This document shows positions 23,430 to 48,441 of a DNA stretch of 64,000 nt, piece after piece. Position 1 is the stretch's first letter, and every line of letters starts with the position of its first letter. The translations under genes were made by a program, and so were the position numbers. Source of the DNA: Ridgeia piscesae (Eukaryota > Annelida > Polychaeta > Sabellida > Siboglinidae). Location of the stretch: NCBI GenBank assembly GCA_025642075.2, contig JAODUO010000148.1, forward strand, positions 84,501 to 148,500. The letters are read 5' to 3'. The notes beneath the pieces are model-generated. The model ran no database searches. It saw only the letters and a list, made by a program, of their open reading frames with translations, and was not told the DNA's origin.

Positions 23430-23870
23430 CCACAGATCAGGGTTGGATTTAAATATGTATTTGTAATTTTATTTGATTACATATAATTGAGAATCGCAAA
23501 AGGGCATGTAGGTATTTGATATTTGGTCTGTATTTGGAAAATGTTTGCAAACACAATCAAATACACCTAAACATTACCAACAAAGGCCAGGGTAAAGCAT
23601 TGCTTGACATAAACTGGCTCAGGTGTCAAGAGAAAATGTTTTTCAGACCGGTGGTACAGTCAACCATGGCCAGGCAGGACTAAAAAAGTTGGCCTACTGT
23701 GAAGCTGGGCAAACCTAATGAATTGAAAGCCAGTGAAGCTTATCTATAGCCATAAAGGCTTGGACATTTGTAATTGTATTTGAATTGAAATCTGGAAAAG
23801 CAATGTATTTGATTTGGCCGATTTGTGTTTGACCCCAACATGTGTATTTGAACCCAACCCTGCCACAAAT
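23430..23870. mobile_element. non-autonomous hAT-type element (copy 2)
   Basis: The element 23438-23862 (425 bp) starts CAGGGTTGGATTTAAATA and ends TATTTGAACCCAACCCTG. Flanking 8-mers are CCACAGAT and CCACAAAT (7 of 8 identical). Internal words shared with copy 1 include TATTTGGTCTGTATTTG, ATAAACTGGCTCAG and GAAATCTGGAAAAGCAATG. It is shorter than copy 1 through internal deletion and appears older. Confidence 0.78.
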
Positions 23871-25230
23871 ACACCACTGGGCATGTAGGAATCACCCTAG
23901 TACAGTGGATTCGTAATCAAAACGAGAGTAGGAAATGTTTATGTGGACCCAACCCCACGATGGCAGTGTTCACAAGTTGTATTAGCTTATTCAAAAGTAC
24001 ACCCTTAACTATGTCTATGACTTGTTTTATGGCAAGATTATGTTCAACACATAAAAACATTGTTAATGCATTATTATTTCAGGTATATCAAGGTATATAT
24101 TTAACATGTTTATAATTTCAGCATAATACCCCTGTGCATTGCGTGCATGAACCAGGGTGGAACATTCTGAGAAAAATATTTTAATTTATAGTGGCATATT
24201 GCTTGCAATCTATGCATAGTGAGTGCCGCCATCTACAGGCGAATACGCATCGGAATTGTTCAATCTAGATTATTCAGGTTCCGTTGTGTGGCGCCATCAT
24301 TTGTCGCACGCATGGACCCTTGTTTTCGCGTTGTGAAAACGACGACAGGGTAACACGCATACTCGTCGAAAGCATGCGTAGGAGGGGGCTGAGCCCTCCC
24401 GTATTCTATGTGGGAAATCTAAAGAGGAGTATTATATTTAAGGAAGGGTATGTATTTTGTGGCGTACATTTGTTGGTAGGGGCTGGTTGCAGGATTTGTT
24501 CCTGTTATTTATTACATTTTATGGTGTGCAGTTTGGGACTATGGGTCTAAATTGGCAGTTGGCTGTGTAGTCGGTTGAGCTGGAAATAGCGTCAATTCGT
24601 CTTATTATTTGAATAATATTTTATATTTCACGGCCGAAAACATTACAACCGCAAATTTATGTTTGTTGCTAACTAAGCCCATTTTCAATAAATATATTAT
24701 AATATCCAGTATACAAACATGACGGATATTGTTATAGCTTTACAAATAAGGAGCTTCAAGCATTGTTTTAATACGGGGACGCACGGACAGGAGTCGGCTC
24801 ACAACACCAGCATCGATTCCAGGACCCGCTACGTGGCGCCACCGACTGTCGTTTACCAAAGAACTTGGAATCACGCACGTGAAAAAATATTGGTTAGCCT
24901 TAATCAGGACAACCAATGAAATATGTTGTCATATCAGATCAAATAAGCGCAACTTTAATTATGTTTATACAAAACATTCGGACACCATTTACATTTCGAC
25001 CTCAAACACTGCGCGATAAAACACACGTCTTTGCATTGAAAAAAATACATTAGGACATTGACCCTATTTATATACATTGCGTTAATTAATTATAGCTCGG
25101 TTACCAAAATGAAATGGTAACAGAAAATCCTCTATTTTGCGGCCATACTCTTCTTACACCGAGTTGGCTAAAGGAGACAAGTGTCGACATAGTGGACTTC
25201 TAGGCTAAGTGACGTTTACATCTCAATACA
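23871..25230. other. intergenic / 3' flank of SLC10 gene A
   Basis: An 88-codon plus-strand frame at 24284-24550 lies in a slightly GC-richer patch but has no recognisable domain. No other feature is supported. Confidence 0.4.
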
Positions 25231-37248
<12,018 letters not shown>

Positions 37249-37432
37249 GGTGTCCAAGAAACGGGAACTTTGTTGTTCACTCTACGCTTGCTACATCAGT
37301 TTTGAACACACGTGGTTGGCTTCCTCGATGACGTTGAGAGACGCGTTGGCGAAGATAGTAAGTAGACGACACCCAGCTATTGGCGCAGTCGGAGAAAGAG
37401 TAACGAGTTTCGCTACAGAGCAGTCTATCAAA

Positions 37433-37442
37433 CCCTATATAA
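37433..37442 (-). promoter_or_regulatory. TATA-like box of SLC10 gene A
   Basis: TTATATAGGG on the minus strand, about 190 bp upstream of the ATG at 37248. This predicts a transcription start near 37405. Confidence 0.45.
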
Positions 37443-37445
37443 CAC

Positions 37446-38631
37446 CCGTCACTGACACCGACCTTTACGCGGGGGTGTACGAGAGTAATAACTGTCTTGT
37501 CCAAGGTTTCTTATATTGGTACACGGCTGTTTTTATCACGCATGGTTGACCCGCGAAAGGTGAGAACACAATAATGAGAAGGCTGGTGCGTTGGCGTGTT
37601 ATCGTTTCTGCGCATCCAACGTGGGTTGCCAGAGTAACATCAATTCCAAAGTTCACTTGTTCACCTTTTAATATCATAGTCGTCGTTTGTCTTGTAATAT
37701 GAAAACACTGAATACTTTGGTATAGGTGCGTCACAAGACTCGGAGTGCTAAGTGTAGGATAATGACACCGTAGCGTTTCAAATTTTTTCGGCCGATAAAT
37801 AATACCAGTGTGACGTTTCCGTGCATGCGTGAATCAGCCGTCGTGAATTACGATTAAGTACGTTAACGCTTCGATCGCGCTTAATCTCATATTAAATACG
37901 CTTTTAGTCTGATATACATATATATCGGCCACTGCGAGCAAAAGGACCCTTCAGCAAAGTAATATTTCTCAAATTAACACGCAAACAGGTTTCTTCCTAG
38001 ATTAAATAACTTTATTGAAACACATAATCAGTGATACGGTTGGCAGAAACATTCACCATACGCCCTTCACAATATTTCGCGCATGCGCTGTTTGGGACAT
38101 GATCTTATTGCTTGTGCTCACATGCCCAGACTGCAAGCAATTAATACAGTTTGAGTGGCTCCATCTACGGGCAACGAAATAAAAACCACGTTAACTTGTC
38201 AAATGTGAATACATCTTTTTTCTGTGTTTTCGAACCAACAACATCGCTTATATTGGTAGAAGTTAAACAATGACATAAACGGAATTAATATATTTAGAAC
38301 ACTGTCAGCATTATAGTATCCATTATAGTATCGAAAATAAACATTTGTAGCCGTGCTGTACACTACTTGGCTACGTAAAGATCCATATGCATAACGCCTA
38401 GGTTGCCCCCTACATATTAATGTATAAGAAAATTAATATGCAAGCGAGATTCACTAGTGTCACCGTCTGTGTGCCGCCTTAAAATAATGTCTACTACTTG
38501 CTTTTATAGAACTTCTGCTGTTGACGGTTGCCTCACGATGGTCAATATTGGATACTATTCAATACGTCAACCATGTGGGGTTATTTTGTCATCTGGTGTT
38601 TTCACTTTCTTGGCTTCTGTTTTATAGAGGC
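37446..38631. other. intergenic, no gene recognised
   Basis: Unique sequence upstream of gene A and downstream of the broken SLC10 copy. Short frames lack protein-like pattern. Confidence 0.4.
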
Positions 38632-39210
38632 TTAGTTGACCCGCTTTCCCGACATCCTCCAGGGCTTTGTCTTCCGTTTACCCGTCCTTCTTGCCACATC
38701 AACAGCGCCGCCATATTTCCTGGCTGGCGACGACGCTAGGCTCGTTGCCGTCGGCCCGAGTGGGGCCACGTCGACGTCCGTGTGAGACAGACAGTTGATC
38801 AACACCGTGGATGCCATGACGGTGTTCTGAATGCAAGTCTCGATGCCGATGTTGACAATCTTCACACGGGAGAGACGGAAAATTGGCGCGAACACCTCTC
38901 CGAACGGGCAGCCAACGTAGGGCAGACAACGTCCAGCCGCAACGATGGCCAAGGTAAACATTAAGAACGGAACCATAGATGAAGAAACCCGGAGGCCTGG
39001 TGATTATGATGACGACGGCGAGGAACGGACGCAGGGCTTTGCGGACGGCGGCTGCGATGCGGGGCTTGAAGTAGGAGATGAGGACTCCGACGGACAGCGG
39101 AATGAAGAGCGAGACGACACTGAAAAGGATATGGTCGAAGGGTAAGGAGATATACGCGTCATCGCCCACCGTTTTCTGACCGGGTGTGAGAAGCCACAGC
39201 GGCAGTATGA
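38632..39210 (-). pseudogene. SLC10 exon 3 relic (broken copy B)
   Basis: Minus-strand homologue of exon 3 of genes A and C. It begins after an intact GTTGTTGCAG acceptor with LPLWLLTPGQ and FKPRIAAAVRKALRP. It then shifts frame near 38970 to continue as LAIVAAGRCLPYVG and VKIVNIGIETCIQN, and shifts again before EIWRRC. The family motif ETGIQN reads ETCIQN. At least two frameshifts and the motif change make a working transporter unlikely. Exon 2 of the same copy lies at 40.7 kb. Confidence 0.85.
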
Positions 39211-39545
39211 CTGCAACAACAACATCAAGATGGCAACAACTACAGTGGCTTTATGACTGCAACAACAACATCATGATTGCAACAACTATAGTGGCTTTAT
39301 GACTGCAACAACAACATCATGACTGCAACAACTATAGTGGCATTATGACTGCAACAACAACATCATGACTGCAACAACTATAGTGGCATTATGACTGCAA
39401 CAACAACATCATGATTGCAACAACTACAGTGGCATTATGACTGCAACAACAACATCATGATTGCAACAACTACAGTGGCTTTATGATTACAACAATGATA
39501 ATGGCGTCGTGACTGCAACAATACAAAGGCTGCAACCTGTAGAGG
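39211..39545 (-). repeat. 46-bp tandem repeat derived from the exon-3 acceptor
   Basis: About six copies of a 46-bp unit, itself two related halves of about 23 bp. Plus-strand words are GACTGCAACAACAACATCAT and GCAACAACTATAGTGGC. On the minus strand every half contains GTTGTTGCAG or GCAA followed by TCAT, copying the acceptor at 39211. The array directly abuts the exon relic. Confidence 0.85.
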
Positions 39546-39714
39546 CATTATGATTGAAGTGATGCGGAATATTAGTTTTTACTAATGCCATACACACCTA
39601 CGTACGCCCACGCACGCACGCACGCACGTTTTCAATTTCCAAAACTGTTTTCGGCATTGTACGACCAATGAATGGTGCCAGTTTGGTATTTTCCACGAGT
39701 TTTCCCAAACATAC

Positions 39715-39753
39715 TGACGTCATTCAACGTGCCAATGGGTATACGTGACGTCA
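39715..39753. promoter_or_regulatory. two perfect CRE palindromes (TGACGTCA)
   Basis: TGACGTCA at 39715-39722 and 39746-39753, 31 bp apart. This is the consensus for CREB/ATF proteins. No gene start is visible beside them. They lie between exon 3 and exon 2 of the broken SLC10 copy. Confidence 0.35.
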
Positions 39754-40002
39754 CTGTCCGGGGTTTGACCCACACAGTTCGCAGCAGCGTAGTTCTAGTC
39801 AAATAAAGACAGTACCACTATACAAACACAGATCGGATGCTGAAGCCTAGTTTAACTTTGCCTTAAGCCGTGGCGTGTGTTCTTCGACCGGATTCTTTTG
39901 TAGCACGACCGACCGACCGTAATTAAACCAAAACCACATATGCACACCCATACATAATGCTACATGTCACTCTGCTTCGAGAGACCAAGTGTACTTTACA
40001 GT

Positions 40003-40027
40003 CACACACACACACACACACACACCA

Positions 40028-40086
<59 letters not shown>

Positions 40087-40126
40087 ACACACACACACCA
40101 CACACACACACACACCACACACACAC

Positions 40127-40178
<52 letters not shown>

Positions 40179-40208
40179 ACACCACACACACACACACACA
40201 CACACACA
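40003..40208. repeat. CA microsatellite with CACCAC interruptions
   Basis: About 205 bp of CA repeat broken by several extra C or A bases. The Thr-His and Cys-Val frames are artefacts. Confidence 0.93.
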
Positions 40209-40719
40209 ATACACGCAATTGCCGCGTATATCAATCTTACGTGTCAGTCTATCTCTAAAGGCCGTGCGCACGTTTATAGTTGTTTGTCTTACAAACCCGT
40301 AAGCATGATATGACATATACGTAATTTACATAATTCATCTACTTCACTGAACTGAAAAAGTGGCATGAAGAAATTGTCCAAAATTCGGGACGACAGCAAA
40401 TATGAAACAGTGTTCATATAAGCAGCATCTAATGATCAACAGTGACAGTTTTACTACGTGAAAATGGGACATGGTGCGCAGTTTGAAGCGAAGTTGTTTA
40501 AACCAAACAACACTGCAAGTGACGACTATATGATGGTGCATGATTCCATCGAGAAATAACAACATTAATCTTATAGTAATTGACACATATACGAGAATCC
40601 AAATTACATAATGTTCATAATGGATGTGGTTATATCCCGTGATATTTAGTGACGAACTGTGTCGAATGATTTATTTATGAACACGACTATAAATAAGCCA
40701 CACATAAGTTTTTTAAACC

Positions 40720-40784
40720 ATGTACCCAATGACGACGAATCCGAGTGTTATCTCTTCGTAAATCTTGACGATAGCGTTCGCCTA
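40720..40784 (-). pseudogene. SLC10 exon 2 relic (broken copy B)
   Basis: On the minus strand an acceptor TGTTCTGCAG is followed by sequence aligning with exon 2 of gene A: GACGATAGCG is shared, and the translation NAIVKIYEEITLGFVVIG compares with YAIVKAFGFTQETALGLFVIG. The first codon is now a stop (TAG for TTA), about two codons are deleted, and the second half with the GCSPGG motif is lost. It lies about 1.5 kb upstream of the exon 3 relic on the same strand, as expected for one gene. Confidence 0.75.
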
Positions 40785-41744
40785 CTGCAGAACAAAAACC
40801 GAATACAACCACACAAGGCCATCGTACGTGCTATGACCTGTTGGAACATTTGACCTATATACAAATTGATTGGCTGATGCATATCCTCTCGGCTCTTCTC
40901 AACCTTGTTTGTATGCGACCCAAAATACCTTGTTTGGACTGCCTATAACCTCTATGATGGAGTATTGTTTATGCCTGGCAGTTATATTTTAATTCGTTTT
41001 TAATTATAACTTTAAAAAGCATGATGACATTGGCGATCTGTGTCTACAAAAAGGTAATGGTGTATCGGTTTTAAGATATTGGGTTGGTAAGGTTTCGTTA
41101 GTTTAACAACAATAGAAAAACGTTTTTAAAAACACAGTGCAGTTACGCTATAACAAAACCCTGCTAAAGTAATGGTGCTGTAAATAAGCCATCAGTAAGT
41201 TTTGTAAGCCAGCGTGTTCTATGTGTTATATTTGGGTATTTGTGTAGCAACGCCACGTGTACACGTCGAGAGCCTACGAGACAAAAAACCAGTTGACGTC
41301 AGACCACAATAAAGGGTTCGTCAGCCGTTGCTCGAGTTCCCAATAGAAATGGCACTATGCAGGTTGTTTGAATTTCTGTGAGGTCTTGTATAGTGTTGAG
41401 TGAATAGAAATGGTGTATTTGTGTAGCGCGATATCAGAGCTATCCAATTATGGCAGATGTCAGTCGATATTTTTCTGCGTATAGACACAGGTGCCGTTTT
41501 AATTGGTGATGTCTCATCCAGACAAATCACTTTCTGGTTCTAGCAAAAACGAAGGCGCTATGAAGGTTACAGTTTAGATTTGGGGAAATGAGATAATAGG
41601 ATTTCACGAATTTTAAACAGCTGTGGTGGGGTGTTAATTAATATATGACAATATAAATGCCATAGTGACGGAGTTTTTTAATGGCCGCCTTTTGATAACT
41701 CAAATGTGGTATTATGTCAGTTGTTTTTGCTTCCGTTGTGGCGG
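40785..41744. other. intergenic, no gene recognised
   Basis: AT-rich DNA with short frames only. An exon 1 for the broken SLC10 copy would be expected here on the minus strand and is absent. Confidence 0.4.
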
Positions 41745-42255
41745 TCCAGAACGTCGAAGGTTGGCGGTTCATGTGAAAGGTTAGCGCGACGATACGGCCA
41801 GCAGCTAGCCAGTCTGGCATGTATATATCCGGTCCAGGATGTCGTTCCACCTCGTGTTGAGTGTTGTTTATGAACTTCTTACATGCGGGTTAATGTCTAC
41901 TGTGACCAGCATAAACATTGTGACTGCCGAATTAACATAAGAGTGAACTATGCATATTATCGTTTATGTTAATCATTTATTGATGCGCGACAGTACGCAG
42001 ACATGATTTATTATGTAACACTGTCGCTGCGAGGGTCATGAACTCAGTCTCAACATTCTGGCACGGGGTCTAAGTTGATCGGCCACCTGAGGTTGCCCCA
42101 GTTCAGCGCATGTGCATACGTGGAACGACATTCTGAACTGCTCGACGTTGCAGACCGTCGGGCCGTAACGTCGCGCTAACCTTTGCCATGAACCGCTAAC
42201 CTTTGACATGAACCGCTAACCTTCGACGTTCTGGACCGCTCGACGTTCTGGACCA
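41745..42255. mobile_element. inverted-repeat element of about 510 bp
   Basis: The left arm (41745-41850) and right arm (42110-42255) are reverse complements. GGTCCAGAACGTCGAAGG pairs with CCTTCGACGTTCTGGACC, GGTTAGCGCGACG pairs with CGTCGCGCTAACC, and ATGTCGTTCCAC pairs with GTGGAACGACAT. The right arm carries an extra tandem GAACCGCTAACCTTTGACAT. It resembles a MITE or foldback element. No coding frame. Confidence 0.6.
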
Positions 42256-42512
42256 CCACACCGGTCGTTACGAGTGTGCAACACGTGTGAACCACTTTAT
42301 CGCGGTGTAGAAAGAAAACGAAGTAATTCGGTTGCCCCTTGTTCGACTCGCGCTTCCTGACAACACGCATATCAACTATCTAAAGTAATTCATCACGGTT
42401 ACAAATGGAGCATGGTGCTGTGCGAAAACACATTTGAACTTGGCGACCAACTTGGTGGTATTATGATATTCGACGAAGGGGTTGGAACTTGGATGTATCA
42501 TCTAGCTGCCTA

Positions 42513-43690
42513 CAGTGGCGTAGCCAGGATTTTGCATTGGAGGGGGCCATCCTACCCATTTACAGCCGGCCACCGCATTCCTCACGCTATATCTCTCGAA
42601 CCTACTGACAAAAACCATGACAAATACTAACGTGTAGTCACTTACTCTGATGAAACAATAATTAAACATTCCTAAATTAACATAGATTATGAGTCGTTGG
42701 CGTTCAACCCGTAACTTCACAACATGTAACGTTGCTGTTTATTAAAATGAATAAATTCAAAGTGCAAAACCGACTAGATAATTTGTTTTGGTTATAATGA
42801 CGGTTACAGCAGGGGCAAATTTAACGCATGGAGGAAAGACGAAGAGGTGATGGGAGATATACGCAACTTACATAAACTTAAAAAAGGAAATGTGCTCAGG
42901 CTCGTGTGTTACCCCGGCATAATGAGGGTTCAGGTTTGCGAAGCCAACCTGGTACGAAGAATCGTGGGAGTTAAGAGAGCTGATAAGAGACGAATGGATG
43001 AACTGAGAGTGGAGGTTGGAGTGAAGGAAAATGTTAAGAAGAAATTGGCAAGGAATAGTTTGACACGGGTTGGACATGCGGAAAGAATGGGAGATGGAAA
43101 ACTAGCAAAGAGAGCAGATGCTCAGAAAGTGGAGGGGAAAAGAGGAGAAAGAGGACTGAAATTGCGATGGGGGATTGCTTAAAAGAGACATAGCAAGAGA
43201 AGGAGCAGAATGGAGACAAAGTGCAACAGATAGAAAAATTGGAGACTGCGATGGAATGAAATGAAGAAAAAAGACAACAGTGAAACGAAAATCATAGCCA
43301 ATTCATCCCTAACGATAGAGTTGCCAAGAAAATAGTGACAACTAAATGCAATTTGACCATAGTCCCGTAATCGGGAAACTATTATTTTAAAATCCTAAAT
43401 ACATTAGCCATCATGCGCGTTAAGAATGAAGACATTTTCGTTGCCTTGTCACCTCTTGGGCTGCAACCAGCGATAAAAGTGGAGCATTCCTAACTGCTTG
43501 AATCATATTTGAATATGACAAATTTCTTTGCGAAAGGGAAGGTAAGTCTTAAACAGGCATCTGCATACGCTCTGTACTGTGTGATTCTATGAATCAGGGA
43601 GCCAGTTATTGGTTTTCCATACCCCATCATACTATAGTTTTCCGGGATTGGGGGGCCATGGCCCACATGGGCCCCCTGGCTACGCCACTG
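42513..43690 (+). mobile_element. hAT-like DNA element with a captured LINE fragment (copy 1)
   Basis: Ends are CAGTGGCGTAGCCAGG (left) and CCTGGCTACGCCACTG (right). The flanking 8-mers GCTGCCTA and GCTGGCTG match at 6 of 8 positions, consistent with an old hAT-type target duplication. No transposase is present. The interior holds a LINE reverse-transcriptase C-terminal fragment at 42847-43182. A second copy, 48442-50250, shares the same interior including the LINE fragment. Confidence 0.62.
42847..43182 (+). pseudogene. LINE reverse-transcriptase C-terminal fragment
   Basis: A 111-codon frame with the characteristic non-LTR retrotransposon tail: LVRRIVGVKRADKRRMDELR, then TRVGHAERMGDGKLAKRADA, then EGKRGERGLKLRW. 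Such VGHxxRM, KRxxGRPxxRW blocks follow the RT domain in many LINEs. There is no RT catalytic region upstream, so it is a dead fragment. It rides inside the DNA element that spans it. Confidence 0.72.
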
Positions 43691-44240
43691 GCTGGCTGGC
43701 TTCCAAAAACGTTGGTCAGTGGTGTAAGTTGTAAGGCAAATGTTTTTTTCTTTCTAATAAAAGTTGTCAATTAATCAAACCAGTGTCATGGGAATGCGCA
43801 AATGTAAAATAAAGAACATATATTTAACAAGTAGCATCAACAAATACCGCTGACCGATTCACCACTTTCACACGCTGAACCAACATTACTTTTAATTAGC
43901 CACTAAACTTGTGTGGATATAATAAGTTTGGTATGACACAGCAATACCTAGCTTCGTGCAGTTCTACGTTGTATTTTGTAATTAACGTTTAATTATGCAT
44001 TTTAGTAACTGCCCACCGTGTTACCTGTATAAGTAATGACAATGAAGAGAAGCCGTGTAGATCGTCGCGATATTTGTTTGAAATTGCTTTTCCACATAAA
44101 TTGTCAGCGGTTCCATGACTTTTACCTATCCCCGTTTCTGATTACGCCAAATGATCGTTTGTTGCGCCTCTGAGCTTGAATTTTTTAAGGATATAGGCGA
44201 TGGCAGTAAAAATAATAACGGAATGATCAGCGTGTGACTC
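43691..44240. other. intergenic with a probable LINE 3' tail
   Basis: At 44155-44215 the words TTGCGCCTCTGAGCTTGA and AAGGATATAGGCG match the 3' UTR end of the LINE at 15884-16185 (GCGCCACTGAGCTTGATC, GAGGATATTGGCG). This suggests a short decayed LINE tail. The rest is unassigned. Confidence 0.4.
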
Positions 44241-44376
44241 GTGTATAAATGTGAGTAAATTATGAAAGGTAATTTAAAGGTCGTTCGCCTTAATAAATAA
44301 AGTCAGTGGATTAAGTCAGAACGAGAATGATGGGTCTTCTATTGATAAAACTCGCTACCCTTCCCGGACTGCAGCC

Positions 44377-44905
44377 ATGGCCGAATGTCGTCTGCTGATG
44401 GTCCTCGTTACCGCTTGTCTTCTGTGCGCAACTTCGGCCGTCAATGAGACATCGGGCGTCGGTCCGTTGGTGGAGTTCCTCCCGGTGCAGATGGACGGCC
44501 TGGTGCTGGGCAGGACGGCGACCATCGACGTGGAGACGACCACCCAAACGACGGACTGTCTACGACTGAACTGTGTTGTCGTCAATCCCGACGCCGTGGA
44601 GCTGCAGCCAGGTGGCGATGTGACGGTGTGTGCCGGTCTGTCGTCCAACGACACTCTGCCTCATCTGACGCTGCGCGGTCTCTGCTTGGGACGGACGTCT
44701 CTTGACTGTCAAATCGACGACACAAAGCTTGACATTAATCCTGTTGATTAATCCGGAGGATTTGGGTCATCGACCTGGTTTTCTTCGTAATGTTGACACC
44801 ACGGTCGTACACGTCTATATCGATCTGAAGATTGTCAATGTCATCATCAAGCGACGTGTGGCGCCAGCTATCGGATTATTCGTACAAATTATTGCTAGAC
44901 CTTTG
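44377..44905 (+). pseudogene. SLC10 exon 1 relic (probably of broken copy B)
   Basis: The plus-strand start MAECRLLMVLVTACLLCATS and the N-terminal extracellular region are very close to exon 1 of genes A and C down to LGRTSLDCQI. The frame then runs into a stop at 44749-44751. A +1 shift later recovers IDLKIV and KRRVAPAIGLFVQIIARPLV, but the membrane segment around MGCAIDL is lost. A TATA-like TATAAAT lies at 44244. No exon 2 or 3 follows on this strand. The matching exon 2 and 3 relics are on the opposite strand at 38.6-40.8 kb, which suggests an inversion. The N-terminal frame is still open and could be expressed as a short secreted peptide, though this is unproven. Confidence 0.85.
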
Positions 44906-45099
44906 GTATGTTGTATTTCAACTTATCCCATGCGGTCGTCGGGGTGTGGTGATTTCATGACAACTGTTGCCGCCCCTGCCACCCTCTAGGAGGTGTTGAT
45001 GGCCACACCACTGACACCGCCATCCCGGCCGCCCCTAGGAGATGTTGATGGCCACATCACTGACACCCGCCCAATTCCCTTTACATTCATCTTTTCCTT

Positions 45100-47457
<2,358 letters not shown>

Positions 47458-47913
47458 GTTTAGATATGCATTTTCACAATTACTTTATTAACAAAAGCGT
47501 TTATTAACAAAATCCTGCATAATCAAATGCAATACTGGTACATATCAATACATGCTGTCTCTGGCTGGGTGATGCCAGGCGATGGCCGATGCCGATGGTG
47601 ACTGTCAGACTGGTTTGTCAAACTTACAATCTTACAAGTCAGATAATCCGCGTTGAGTATGTTTATAATGTCAACGATCACATGCACTTAATACGTACCT
47701 TCGTAGAAGAAGCACTTTGCCTTTGGGATCTTTGACATGACGCGCCAAAAGCACTTTTTTGACGAATAAAAAAAGACAAGAACGCATTTTAAACTGACTG
47801 TGCATACTAGTTAAAATATTTACACATTACACATCAGGACATAAAAGAATTAGATTGGCGATAGGAAAACGAGTTGATTCGCGGTGGCGTAGCCGACCAT
47901 CAAACAAACTCTG

Positions 47914-47917
<4 letters not shown>
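47458..47917. other. intergenic, no gene recognised
   Basis: Unique sequence between two microsatellites with no supported feature. Confidence 0.4.
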
Positions 47918-48343
<426 letters not shown>

Positions 48344-48441
48344 AATTCAGCAAAGCCATACACAGAAGGCTTCAAAGTTAGAAAGTAATAGAGAAATTAT
48401 ACATTATTAAAGAGGCACGAACCCAAAGCCCCTGCATAACA

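Noticed and set aside
24284..24550. 88-codon plus-strand frame
   Set aside because: No domain, no splice support, no homologous pattern elsewhere in the window.
38699..39228. Expressed SLC10 gene at 38.6-39.2 kb
   Set aside because: Frameshifts, an altered ETGIQN motif and a broken exon 2 with a stop codon indicate a pseudogene.
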